Origin: Pterobdella sp. o SKG-2022
Taxonomy: Eukaryota > Annelida > Clitellata > Hirudinida > Piscicolidae
Assembly: GCA_964035795.1 (NCBI GenBank)
Contig: OZ038320.1
Location: forward strand, 23,996,118-24,060,117
Length of the DNA: 64,000 bases
Direction of reading: 5' to 3'
The notes under the pieces were generated by a model that saw only the letters and a list, made by a program, of their open reading frames with translations, was not told the DNA's origin and made no database searches. Positions 26,201 to 38,608 of the stretch are shown here, in pieces. The translations under genes and the position numbers were made by a program. Numbering within the stretch: position 1 is the stretch's first letter; each line of letters starts with the position of its first letter.

Positions 26201-28761
26201 AAACAACAAGGAATTCACAATGGTCAGTGTAAATGTTGCAAAAAAAGTGTTTGGTTATTTTCTTTACTGTACCTGCGAATTAGTGAACAAATGCAAACAA
26301 AGGTGGGTGTTAATAAAAGTACTGGCTCATGATAATATAAGTCATTTTTTGAATAAATGAAATATTAAATATAATGCAAACGATGTAGAAAAAATTATAC
26401 AAAATACAGAAAAGTAAACACAAAAACCTATAAAATATCACAAATAGCTAGCAAAAACACACGAAATTTCATACTTCCTGGAAAACTTTAATAATTATTA
26501 AATCTTTTCAATTTTTTTCTAATTTTAACTCTTTCTCTTTTGCTACTGCATTTATAAAAAATGAAAAGCAATAAAACACATAAGCAGCAATACAAAAAAA
26601 AGCAAGAAAGCATGATAGTACCTTCATACAAGGACTCGACTTTCAGAATGACCTTCTCAAGCTCTGTCAAGCTGAAATCATGGATGCTTGTCTATGAAAA
26701 AAGGGAGAGTGAGGGTTAAAAATAACATTGATACAAAATTAACAATGAAGGCATATATATATATAAATAAATAAATAAATATATATATATATATATAGGG
26801 TTTATGGAAAAAAAGCAAATTTATTTGATCTTTACTATTCATGTGACTATAAAAAGCTTTCTTTGAACTTCCAGCGTTTTCTGTTTTGAGCCATTTCAAT
26901 TGCTTCATTGAGTGTGAGCTTATGGCCTTTAAGGTTTCTTCTGATAGTTGTTAGAAGACTGGTGCTTGGTTTTCCTCTTTTACTGTTTTTTTGAGGCAAC
27001 ATTCCATTGTAGCTCTTTTTGTCGAAACTTGGTCATTTATTCAAAGAATGTGGCCTAACATCTGTCAGTGTCTTCTTACCACAGTTTGAGACACTGGTTC
27101 TACCAGCGTTTTTACTGTTTTTTTTATGGATATGCGATTGTGCCTAAAAAATGCTGCACACTTGTTGGACCATTCTTCTTTTGTTTTGATGAATTTTTTG
27201 AGTTGTAGGAATAATTAATAATGAAAAACTATATTAAATTATTAATAAAATGATTAGATTATAATAAAAAATCATAAAAATCACCCCCAACATCCCTAAA
27301 ACCTTTTCATTGTAATCCTCTCTATCCCCACTATTAACATCTTGCAAATAGAAAACCTGCAGTGTGTTCGTGATTTATGCGATGGAAAGTATCAATAAAT
27401 AGAAAAGTTGTTTAGAATACTAAGCTGATATTTAGTAATGAATAATTAAATTTTACAAAATTTTCATTCAAATTATAATATCACATGGAAAAACTATTGA
27501 TATAATAGTTATTGAATAGTTTAGTACAAATTGTTAGTTGGTAAAAAACTGAAAGCAGATGAAAAAGGTGTTATTATAATTGATAAATTTTAAAGTTTTA
27601 GGTGATTGATTTGTAAAACTTAAATAATGATATATCTAGGAGAATATCTGATTAGAGGTGATGGGAGTGAACTAGCTTCAAAACAAAAGGTAGGTCTATG
27701 ATTCAACATTAAATCTCATGTGAGAATTTTCATGACATATGGCTTAAAAACTAGGGTAGTAAAATGTCAAAAAAAATATTTTGAAGAGCAGAAAGGTGGG
27801 TGCTTCAAATGAAGTGTATACAAGGTCATAACATTTGAGGCATAAAGTTATTCAAGTCAGTTTTCTTTAGAAAAGAAAAAATTTTTTATTTATAAATGAT
27901 AAAGATGATTATTATATAGAGAAAACCTAGATACCTAAGAATTTGATGGCTAAGTTTATAAGTAATTATTTAATAGTGAAGTAAAAACAAACAGGGTTCA
28001 GACTAGGTCTGCTGTTGCATTTGTTTAGGTGACTTTTCAACTGACTTTCATAACAAGAACTGTAAGCAATTGAGAATTCTCAGTTATTTGTGTGAACTTG
28101 AAAGTCATCCTCATTGTAGTCCCATTTTTATAGGGTTTGAAAGTATAAACCAATTATACATTATAAAACATTGAAATGGCAATCAAACTAAATAAGCCTA
28201 TGTTGTGTAACTAAGTGCCATATATAGCGTTAAAAGCATGACTAGAAAAAATAATACTAAGTATAATGAATAATAAATACTGATTAGGATCATATGGGCA
28301 TGGAATCCTCTTCTTATTTGTATCTTCCTAAAAATTAAGTTTTGAATAGAAAATCAAAAGTTATGTAAATCACAATAGAATGATACAGAAACTATTTGAA
28401 TTCACTAGGTTTTTACATTGTCTTGAGCAGCATGTTCCACACAGAAGGTTGCTCCTTGTGGGGGAATACATTTACAAAACCTTTTTTTTCTAGCTACCCA
28501 AAAACCACATCGTATTTTCTCTTGGGCATTTAGATTAGATTGAGTAATTTGAAGTTCATTTTTTTTGACTTTCTCTAAATTTGGAGTTTTGTCCAAGTGA
28601 ACTTGACAAAAAATAAATCCTTCAACGGGTTTCGTTAAACAATTTCTCTGCTTTTTCTCTAGCCAAAAAGCGCAAAACTCACTATTCAGTTTCAACTTTT
28701 TATTATCAATGGATTCGTGTTCAGAGCTTGGTCTTTTCTCTAGTAATGAATTCGCGGCCAT
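14300..28761 (-). CDS. TRMT13: tRNA 2'-O-methyltransferase TRM13 homologue, complete, 14 exons, 492 aa
   Basis: Methylates the ribose at position 4 of certain tRNAs using SAM (family knowledge). Exons on minus: 28761-28417, 28327-28281, 28059-27993, 27356-27285, 26691-26622, 19265-19168, 18894-18816, 18562-18474, 18235-18157, 17865-17791, 17280-17241, 16657-16494, 15974-15905, 14483-14300; all phases agree and length is close to the human protein. Order: CCCH finger (CAFWLEKKQRNC), a second CCCH finger (CGFWVARKKRFC), CHHC finger split over exons 2-3 (CPYDPNH...HLNKC), SAM motif VEFGAGRG, GKHLCGGATD, LALCCHHRCTW, RMSAWATCG, then ERREEIGVKCKRLID and a conserved C-terminus. The start at 28761 (MAANS) gives the family-like N-terminus; an in-frame ATG at 28815 would add 18 residues. 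Oddities: the doubled CCCH finger and a 7.4-kb intron 5. Confidence 0.93.
16790..16920 (+). repeat. Unnamed ~130-bp interspersed repeat, copy C
   Basis: TGGTAAGACCATACTTCCCG, AAAATTAGAGCTTAAG, AATAAATGTATT, AAATTCTTCGAAATGATG, TCTATAGATAATTAC and ACATAAGATGTCTCTAGAAA. It is closest to copy D on the other strand near 35.6 kb, which shares the TTCCCGAAAATTA and CTATAGATAATTAC blocks. In a TRMT13 intron. Confidence 0.6.
19364..19432 (+). repeat. Short interspersed repeat with AAT-triplet end, copy 1
   Basis: Reads AATAATAATAATTTACGAGG, then TTTATTATAGTGATGTTTAA, then CCCAGAGAGTTTCAAGATCA. The reverse complement of 43495-43580 in a golgin-84 intron carries the same ~65 bases with only a few differences. 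A triplet microsatellite abutting a short unique end is the usual form of a SINE or LINE 3' terminus. Confidence 0.65.
21790..21930 (+). mobile_element. LINE endonuclease fragment
   Basis: One frame reads NPITGDFNAHAQLWHS followed by TDHRSQLI, the central active-site block (GDFNAH) of an I/jockey-type LINE endonuclease. No further domains are attached on either side. Confidence 0.6.
23300..24500 (+). mobile_element. Decayed jockey/CR1-like LINE with domains in rearranged order (RT, endonuclease, C-terminus)
   Basis: At 23315-23510 the frame shows SNYRPITITPIFSKIFEKI (RT block), then at about 23665-23720 FLDLSKAFDIINHSLLL with frameshifts, and at 23818-23910 a degraded GVPQGS-type block leading to PLLFIIF. 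Directly afterwards, in the same frame, comes endonuclease sequence (about 23925-24130: CNILIVTETWLNNN), with a GDF block at about 24245-24270. Then at 24395-24490 comes a LINE C-terminal block (FITQGLKNWNKLP). Endonuclease normally precedes RT, so this is either two truncated copies end to end or an internal rearrangement. Confidence 0.75.
26751..26797. repeat. TA/TAAA microsatellite
   Basis: Alternating ATATAT runs flanking AAATAAATAAAT, in a TRMT13 intron just upstream (in gene direction, downstream) of the exon ending at 26622. Confidence 0.85.
26880..27200 (-). mobile_element. LINE C-terminal remnant in a TRMT13 intron
   Basis: Minus strand, with a frameshift: a QMLGHIL..NDQVSTKRA stretch resembles the RxxWxGHvxRM block, then a GKPST...TIRRNLKGHK stretch and NEAIEMAQNRKRWK. 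The GKx(S/R)GRP..T and A.dR..W patterns are standard for the end of CR1-like LINE polyproteins. Same orientation as TRMT13. Confidence 0.65.
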
Positions 28762-29875
28762 TTGAATTTCATGGAAAACGTGATAGCTGGCTGACAAAAG
28801 TGAATGTAACTGCAAGAGAATTGTAATAAAAACATTTTTTTTTAAATATTACAAAAAAAAGTGTATTTAGTACTTAAAAGTATAAATATTATTAGCATGG
28901 GACTATAAGAAAATTTCCAAGACAAGTTGTATAAATCCGCGCTAAAACGAGATGGGGGAGCATATTATTTCTAGAGCAATTTTAAAATGTTCATTTTTTT
29001 CTTTTTTTTGGTTTACTCATTTTTTTCAAATAAACCTATTTTAAACTTTTAAAACCAAAATTAAAAATATTTTTTTTTGTTCTTTAGTAATATTTGAAAT
29101 AAATTTTTATTCTATTTTTTCCAATTGTTTGGGATGTAGAAGAAAATTTTAGAGATTCAGTAGCTAGCTGTAAATCTTATGAGCGATTGTTTTTTATCAA
29201 AACAATTAAGTGATTTTTATTCCAAGTTTAATACTCTCAAATATAAAAGACGAAAAAGATGGCCATCGATGAGTTTGAGTTATTCCACTATAAATAATGG
29301 TAGAAATATTTAAGCATGGAAAGTGTAAACTTTAAAGTATTCAATAAAATGATTGGTGCAAAATAATCAGTTTAAATGACGCAGCAAACAACGTAAGAAC
29401 TTAAAATGTATTGATACACTATCCAATTCAAGCCTTTGCTCTGTGCTGTTGTGACCAGAAAATAGTGCAAACAATATTTTAACATTTGAATCGAAAGTAT
29501 GAACATCATTGCAAGTTTCATAAATTTTTTAGTTGTAACCTAATAAATATATCTCAACACTTTTACAAGCCTCTCTGTGGAATCAGAAAAAAAAGAGAAA
29601 AAATTAAAGTTGTTGTCGACATCCATGATCCATCATCAATAGACATTACATGATTATAACAAAAAAATCATATAAATTGAAATGAATTTAATTCAAAACA
29701 ATCATTTAAAAGCACTTTCATAAGACTAACAACAAAAGCATATAAAAATTTAAAGAAGAAAACCACATTAAGTAAGAACGAACGTGAAAATTCATACAAA
29801 AGCATTTTAACAAAAAAAATACATAAACTACAACTGTTCAAGGTTCATAATAAGAACAAAAAAAATAATTTATTT
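28762..29875. other. Region between the TRMT13 start and the parvin stop
   Basis: About 1.1 kb, AT-rich. Both genes are on minus, so this holds the 3' UTR of parvin and the promoter and 5' UTR of TRMT13. I see no certain motif; an alternative upstream ATG for TRMT13 lies at 28815. Confidence 0.5.
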
Positions 29876-32800
29876 TCATTGGTGTGGTTTGTTCTTATAC
29901 TTGCTGTAGATGTTATACAGAACCCTCAGTGTGCTCTTGCTATCCATGTTCACTATGTCTGTCAGTGTTTAAAAAAAATTGTGGCATGATATAATATGAT
30001 AGAAGCCATGATTGTAAATCCAGTTTGATTCCAAATAAACCGAGGATAGCTAGATTTATTCCAACCCTCATCATCGTTTTACGTCCGTTTCCATCCTAGC
30101 ATGGGTTGAACGGGGTCTCATAATGGCTCTTCTCCACACTTCACGGTCTTGGGCTAGTTCAGGTTTAAGTTTGATTTTTCTAGTCATTGCTTACGACTTG
30201 GGACCATGTTTTTCTTAGTCTAACTTTTTTTCTCTTACCCTTTACCTCGATATGTCTGCAAGCACTTGCTGAGTTTCCAACATCCCTCCTTGTAACATGC
30301 CCAAGCCATCTCAGTCTATTTTTGCGTAGCACCTCAGTGATGTCTGGAATTCCAGTCTGTCCCTCAATTCATCTGATGATCTGACATCCTTTAAGCTTAC
30401 ATTGCACATCCACCTGATCATCATCTTATCAGTTCTGAATATTGTAGTAATATCTTCCACCTTAAAAGACCACTTCAGTCTATTTTTGCGTAGCCTCTCA
30501 GTGATGTCTGGAATTCCCAGTATATCTCTTAATTCTTTTGATAATCTAGGATTCTTTAAGCGCACACTGCACATCCACTTTAGCAGCTCTGGAAATTCTG
30601 GTAATATCTTGCCAGGTCTCACTAACATAAACCATAACACTCCTGACGCAAGCAGCACAAGAACGCCTTTTTGTTTTAAGTGTAATGACCCGACTGGCTA
30701 ACAGTGGTAGCAGTACCCTGAAGCCCTTCCAACTAGACTTTACACGAACAACAGTAATAGCTGCTGATCCACCTTCTGCACTAATCATATCACCTAGATA
30801 ACAGAATTGGTTAACCACTTCATATTTATTTCCATCAAGTTCAACGGCCTTATAATCAACAACACTAACTTGAGAATCTAAGCACGTCTTACATTTGAAG
30901 TTTATGGAAAAAGCCAGTTTTCTTTTTAAGCCCCTACAACGTTTGTAGACCCAGTGATTAAATAGAATGCAAAGTATAGAGCTAGCGCCAACACCTTCGA
31001 AACACACTTCACAAGAGTGTTTTCCAGACTGGAAACTTGGACCTTAATTTAGAGCACTGACCATAACCTTCGTTTTTTTCATGTTCACTCTAAGACCCTT
31101 GCTTTCAATACTGTTTTTCCAAACACAGTATCTATCCTTTAACTCTTTTAGGCTTTTAGCAATTATCACCTAGTCATCAGCATACAACAACTCCCACACG
31201 GACATATTTTTGCATTCACTGGATAACGCTTCAAGAACAATGATGATGAGCAAAGGACTCAGTTCAGAACCTTGGTGGACTCCAACCTTTACTTGTTATC
31301 TAGCAGATTATTTATTCTAACTCTACTCTTGCTACCTGAGTACATAGCCATGACCGTTTTAACTAATCACTCTATTACTCCAAGCTTCCTCAAGGACCAC
31401 CTAAAAACTTCTCTTGGAACTCTATTGAAAGTTTTTCTAGGCCAACAAAGCCAAATTACAGTTTTTTCTTTTTGCCAAGATACCTTTATTGAAACTGTCA
31501 AGCTATGAAAATAGCATCGATGGTACCTCTACCTGACATGAACCCAAACTACATAGTTACCTGGCCTTTGATTTCTTCCCCAATAACCTTTTCAAAGACC
31601 TTCATCAAGTGCTCCAAGAGTTTCAAACCTCTATAATTCCCTCTTTTTTCGCCTCACCTTTGTTTTTGAAACGAGGATCACACTTGTATTTCAGTCTTCA
31701 GGTATTTAACATTCGTCTATTATCGAAAAGCTCTGCCTACCTCACCAGAAGCTGGCTAAATTTCAGCAAAAACCACAGAGATACCAAATGCTTTACCATA
31801 CTTCATTCCGCCCAAAGCTCTTCTCACTGTTTCGACTTCTATCTTAGGTCGCGGTCCAATTGTGGGATCGTTTATTGCTAATGACTCTATTCCAATCAAA
31901 CTCCTCATTCAGCAGACGTTCATAGTTTTAAAAATTTTAGTACAATAATAAAGATAATGAAATGAATAAAAATATATTGATTTTCCTTTTTAGCGAACAT
32001 AAAATACAGTATAAATGGTAATTAATCGTAATAGGTTAAAATAAATCATAAATACAACAAACTAATTGAAGACAAATAATGAAAAGTGAAGCATGCAACC
32101 TTCAGGTCTGGCCTTAGGAGGTGTGACGTTGCAATCCTCCATCAACTCAAATGCTAGGGCTACGTTGTGAACCTAGTGGTATTAACGATGAAAAATTATA
32201 GTATAGACTAAAAAATTAACAATAACTTACTTAAGCCGACTTTTTAGTCGAGCCAAAGTGATGAAGCTTCTCCGTGATTCCCTGTCCAGCATTGCGTTCT
32301 CAATTTCTTTAGTGCTTTTTAGGTCGGTGTCTCTCACCAGAGTGTCAACATAATTTATTGCTTTTTTTCCTCTTTTTGGGTTTTTTGCCAAAGGTTGCCA
32401 CAGAACAAGTTTCGAGACTATCTCTTCTCGGTGCCGAACACAATGACCGGCAAGTCTCAGTCTACGCTCTCTAATCTTACAGCTTAATTTTGGCAGATCA
32501 CCGTACAGTTCTTCATTTGTCACGTGTTGTTTCCAAGATATGTTTAGTGCCATTCTAAGCATTCTGGTAAAAGCCACATCAAGTGATTTAGTTAAAGCCA
32601 AAGTAAGAGTCCACGTTGCAGAGTTATAGAGAAGCACTGACTCGACCGTCACCAGAAATAACCTGATTTTTATTTCTCTGCTCATTGATGACTTCCAGAT
32701 TTTTTTGAGTTTGTGACAAGCCATCCATACCTGCGCTTTTCTAGCTTTCACATCGTGTTGACAGCATTTCATCCAACCACCTAAGTACTTGAAATTGTCA

Positions 32801-35800
32801 ACTTCTTCGATGAAACCACCACTGATAAATTTGAGGTCATTGATACTATCCTCGTTAAACCTCATCATTTTGGTCTTTTTGGCATTGCAGTATAACCCAT
32901 TTTTGCAGCTTCGGATTCAACTCGGTTTAGGGGCTTTTTGGCCTGAGCTATTTCGTGACATATGAGGGCGATATCGTCAGCATAATCGAGATCAGTTATT
33001 ACTTCAGCTGGATATCGACGACTTCTTTTTGGATTAAGAATGAAGCCAAGTTCTTCTTTACCATCAATGGCCATCCTCATAATGTAGTCAATAACAATGG
33101 TGAAAAGATATGGGGCCAGTGTGTCCCCTTGAAGAACACCTCCTAAAATTTCAAAATATTCAGTTTCACCATCAGGAGAGAGTACCTTAGCTCTTGTCCC
33201 CTCTTATAGCTTTTGTATGGCATTGACAAGTTCATTTGGAATTCCATATGTTTTGAGGATTTGCATCATTTTTGTCCTGTGAACGCTATCAAATGCTTTA
33301 CTGAAATCCACAAAAACTATGGTTGCAGGGACATTATTTCTTTTTGCTTCTTCAATTATTCTTCGAAGCGCTAGAATGTGAGCTGCGGTATTTCTTTTGG
33401 GTCGAAATCCATTTTGGTTGATTCTGAGTAGTGGGTTTAGTTGAGATTGAATTCGATTTAGTATAAGCTTGTTCACTACTTTCGACATCATAGCTGACAG
33501 ACCAATTCCTCTATAGTTTGATGCATTACTGAAGTCCCCGTCTTTTGGTAGAGATAGAATGTCAGACCATTGTTGGGGCTTATGACCGTCTAAAAGAAGT
33601 GAGTTAACATATTCTAAAACGATATCGTCTATATTGCAGTATTTCAATAGTTCGTTTGGAATACCGTCTTCCCCAGAAACTTTTCCAAGCTTAAGATATT
33701 TTTTCACTGCAAGATATTCTTTATTGGTGAAAGGCCCAGTTTCTATCTGTAAATCTTCAAATATTTTTTGAACCTGGACACCACAATCATCTGATATTGT
33801 AGGTTCCTTACCCAGTAAATGGCTGAAATGACTGTACCAGCTTCTGATCCTTTCACCTATGTTCTTGTCTTTAAGAATTCCTTTTTTGGAGCTTCTATAA
33901 CCACTTACATCATTTATGAGGTTCCAGCATTTGGAGCATTGACCACGTTTGGCTGCTGTTTCAATTAATGTAATTTTCTGTGCCAATTGTTCTTCGCATA
34001 GGCTGTTGTAAATTCTATAAAGTTTCGCTTTTTCTGATTGAAGGTTTTCACTGTTAGTTTCATTTGCCTCTCTTTGAACTATATATCTTTGTTCAATAAC
34101 CTTTTCATTATTTGCGAAGTTTGTCTTGTTTTTTTGTTCTCTTGTTTGAAGAAGTAAGTGAGCCGTTTCATTGTTTGCTTTTATTAGCTTATCATATTTT
34201 TCCGTGATATCTTCACCCTCAATACATAGTTCAGCGTATCTATTTCTAATCTGAATCGTATATTGATGTTGCAACTCTTCATTGTTGCTGAGTGCTGACC
34301 AGTTGTATAATTTCTTTTGTGCCAGTGTTTTGACTTTTCTAAGACTAAGTTTCAATCGAGCAGAAATGACTCGATGGTCGGAACCGATGCTCGCAAAGAA
34401 ACTGTACGCCTTAATATTCTTGATCGAATTCTTCCACTTTTTGTTAATGAGAATGTAATCTAGTTGCGATTTTGTTCCTCCCATATCTGATAGGTAGGTC
34501 CATAGTTTTCCGGACTTTTTTTGAAAACAGGTGTTTGCTATCATCAAATGGTTTTCTTGAGATAAGTTAATAAGAAGTGCTACATTACGATTCGTTTTTT
34601 GGTGATGTGTATTTTGCTGCTTCATTTCCAATGTGAGCGTTGCAATCACCGATTACCAGAACAATGTTGTGATTGGGGCATCTTTTGATGGAGTCACTCA
34701 GCAAGCTGTAATGCTCATCTGCTTCATTGTTGCCCTCCACAGGAGAATAATGAACTAGGAGAGTAGTTGCAGGATTTCCAGTGAAGTCTACTCTGAGGAT
34801 TCTAAGGCTGATAGCATTAATATTTGTAATGCAATCTTTCAACTTATTGTTCATCATGAGTCCAACCCTGCCATTTGGCACATTTTGGTTATTTTGCCAT
34901 GCACTTGAGGTTATGAGTAGATATCCATTAACCCCTTTGTAGTTGATGGAATCGCTATGCATAATCTTGTGATCAGCCAGCCCAATTATTTCCACACCGT
35001 TAGCGTTCATCAAATGGGACAGTTCTGCCTGTTTAGCCTGACTGCGCAATGTTCTCACGTTCTGAAACACAACGATTAAGCTTTTGCGACAGTCTTATGT
35101 TTGGCGACCTGTTCTGCATTTACCATCAGATATACTCCTTCCAGAAGGATTTGAGAACATATCGTCATTCGAGTTCAGTAATGAACATGCTTGTACAGAA
35201 ACAGGTCTTGAGTTTTTAACAATAAGAAGTTGTGAAAAAATATTATTATAAATTTCTAGAAGCATAAAAATTGAAAAAATAACTTCAAAAATAACCTTAA
35301 AATAACAAAAAAAACCAAAAAAATTAATGAAACAACAACATTAAAAAAGTTAACGACCTTGTTTTCGAACGTCTTGGGTGTGAGGTGGAAAAGGTGAAGT
35401 GGCACAAAGAAGTCCTCGAGCATTCCCATTAACAAGATCAGGTAGACTCCATCGTGAAACTATTGCAGTGGTGGTATTGGTGAATTTCTAAAAACAATAA
35501 TAATTTAGGAAACTCAATTAAGTCTGAATTTTTTATTATAATTCGGGTTTTTAAAGTTAATAATTCACAATGTCCTAGTAACATCTTATGTAATTATCTA
35601 TAGAATATCAATTTGATGAATTTATACATTTATTTAAAAATAAAGCGATAATTTTCGGGAAATACTATGAAAAATGTTTTATACTTCTAATAATCTCCAA
35701 AACTAGGCAGATTTCAGATATATTTATAAAACCTTTGGGGTTTCATCGATATTGAAATGGCTTATGATTTTCTCTATCAGGGAGGCTACACCAACTCTTT

Positions 35801-37881
35801 ACGCGATATCAACCCCCGAACGAAAAATCATGGGGCACTCAACTACCTAGAAAAAGATTGGAACTCTCGTGTTATCACAAAAACGAAAGTTTAACTTTTC
35901 AAAACTATTGTAAAGTCCATATTATTATACGGGTGTGAATCCTGGGTAATGACCAGTGCTGCAGTGAAAAAAGTTGATGGCATTTACACTCGCATGCTCC
36001 AAAAAGTTAAAAATGCCTCCTGGAAGGACCGCCTATCAAATGCTCAGTTATACGGTCAAATTCCAAAGCTTTCCATCATAATGAGAATAAGATGGTTAGC
36101 GCTTGCTAAACATGTAGCTCGGCACAACGAGCCTGAAAACATTCTGTTGTTCTGGGCACCGGATGAGGCTCGTAGAAGAAGACATCCAAATATAACGTAT
36201 TTCAAAAATACAACAAATTACGTACTGCCATGCCAGGCAAAACAGGAGAGGCATTGAAGATTAATTTCTCTAAATCATCAGAAAACATATTTTTCGTTGA
36301 AGTCACAAATAAAGATTGAAATAATAGCATTGAAAAATATATAATTTTTCAACTTAATTAATAACCCAATTTTCATATTTTGTCTTTGTTTAAATTTATA
36401 ACCCTAGCAACTAAATAAACTCTTTTGCTATTGTTTTTTGATAAGGCTGAACTTATCGAACATTAATAACTGTTTTTGCTCAAACAATATATAGAATAAA
36501 TGCATAAAAACATATGTTTAAATTGTACTTGCCAAAAATATTGGCTTAATTTTTCAAAAAAAAAAGTTTATAAAAAAAACCATACATTGAAAAATTCACA
36601 TAAAACATGCAATCGGCATGTAACATTACCTGTTCATCAATCTTGCTCACATCCAGGTTCAGTTTATCTAGGTGGCTCCTAGCAAACTTCTCCAATGACT
36701 GCATGTCCGATGTTTTTATCGTTATTATTTGATCACTATTATTATTTCATTATTTCTTATTAATTGATTATTCTCATTACTATTTGACTACTATTTAAAA
36801 AAATTTTTTTTACATTTAGCAAAAACACCAAAGCATTATTTTGAACTTATGATTTAAATAAAACGTTGATTATAATATTAAACATATAAGTCATTATGTT
36901 ATAATATCTATAATATGTCTTAAGCCTCATTTATGAAGTTAAACTTGAACTAATAATATTAACTAACATATACCAAGTTAATTTTTGATAATGAACTAAG
37001 TGAGTTTCAACATCAAAAACATTATAACTAATATTAGTAATAGCAGAAGTAACAAGGATATGAACAACACTGACACTTTTAACGAGCACAAGCTTGTCGG
37101 GTGCGTGATCAAACAGAGTGTCAAATGCGTCCCTTTCTGTGTGTGTGTTTGTCTTTTTATTAAATGCATGTATTTTTTGGATTTATATGTAGTATTTATG
37201 TATTTATATGTACTTATATATTATTTATATGTTTGTTCCTGTAGTTTACGGAAGAGAAAACCAAAAAGTTCGAAAAGCTTTTTGGTTTTGTGAATTGGAT
37301 GAATCAATGATTTGAAGGATTATTTACATTCGAGAAACTGTATAAAGAAAAACTTTTAAATCATACATCTTCCTTTTCGGCCTCTATAGCTCAATGGTTG
37401 AGCATTAGACTAATTGTCTAAAGTTACCGGGTTCGATCCCGCGTGGGCCGACAATTAGCACACTGTTCCACATTGTGTTTTCGCTACATTAAATTTGTAG
37501 CAAGCGCTTTGATCTATAAGGAAAAGCGCTTTATAAATACCACATTACATTACATTATTTCTCGTTTATTGTTTGGATTCTATTAATTACCACGTTACCA
37601 TAGAGCTGTAGATTTTGCATTGAATTAAATTTTAAGACTCAAAATTGTTAATGAGAAGTTTACAGGTATTAAATGAAAACAAGAAAACAATGCTGACCCA
37701 CCTTGCCTATCTCCAAACTCCCTGACAAACGTTAAAAGTCATTGAGAATAATGATCAAAATTTTAGTCAAAATTGAAAAAACATTAAACACAAAGTAAAA
37801 TAAAGAAAAAAATACATCATTTAGTTCAATAAGAGTCAATGTTTATTTTGACAGATGTGTTATTGAAAGTAATAGCAGATA

Positions 37882-37952
<71 letters not shown>

Positions 37953-38519
37953 CTCTATTTTAGAACAAATACTAATCTTTTTAATTTTAAATAGAGATTT
38001 TATTGAAAATTTCCTTATTTGTTCATTAGTGGTTAAACATAGGAAAGAATATATTCAAATGCATTGACACTCACTCCTTTGGGCCTGTCACTTGAATATA
38101 CCTCGTGGTCGGGCGTAACAAACCATCCACTTTCTGCGTTTATATCAATTGAGCTGTATATTAATAATATAAGGATGATTAACATTAATGAGTTCAAGCT
38201 TAAACTAAGAAAATTAAGACTAAAACTATGAAATATATTCGTTAATAAAGACATGGAGAAAATTATCTATCATATAGATGCAACATGAGCTCACACCAGT
38301 TACAGAAAAATAAGACTCATTTACTTTGCGTAACAGACCCATCTGACAGGTTTAAAACCATACAACCAGAAAGACACAAATTTAGCGCAGTAAAGCCATA
38401 CAACCTGCACCACAATCAGACTAATGAGAACATCACTGGGCAGTCGGACATCAGTTTTGAAAAACCTCACCATCGCTACCAACAAGTGTAAGATGCTTGG
38501 TAGGTCCTTACTATGGATG

Positions 38520-38608
<89 letters not shown>

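Larger units (their letters stand above)
19266..26621. other. 7.4-kb TRMT13 intron 5 with LINE debris
   Basis: This intron separates the helical linker exon (26691-26622) from the exon at 19265-19168. It holds a short repeat at 19364-19432, an endonuclease scrap at 21790-21930 and a rearranged LINE at 23300-24500. Traces of other frames near 19.6-20.2 kb and 20.75-20.95 kb look like old element sequence but I could not assign them. The rest is AT-rich sequence without recognisable content. Confidence 0.6.

Noticed and set aside
37379..37450. A functional tRNA-Ile(AAT) gene
   Set aside because: Boxes A and B are perfect, but acceptor and T stems have mismatches, position 37 is T, and the segment is followed by a SINE body and tail.
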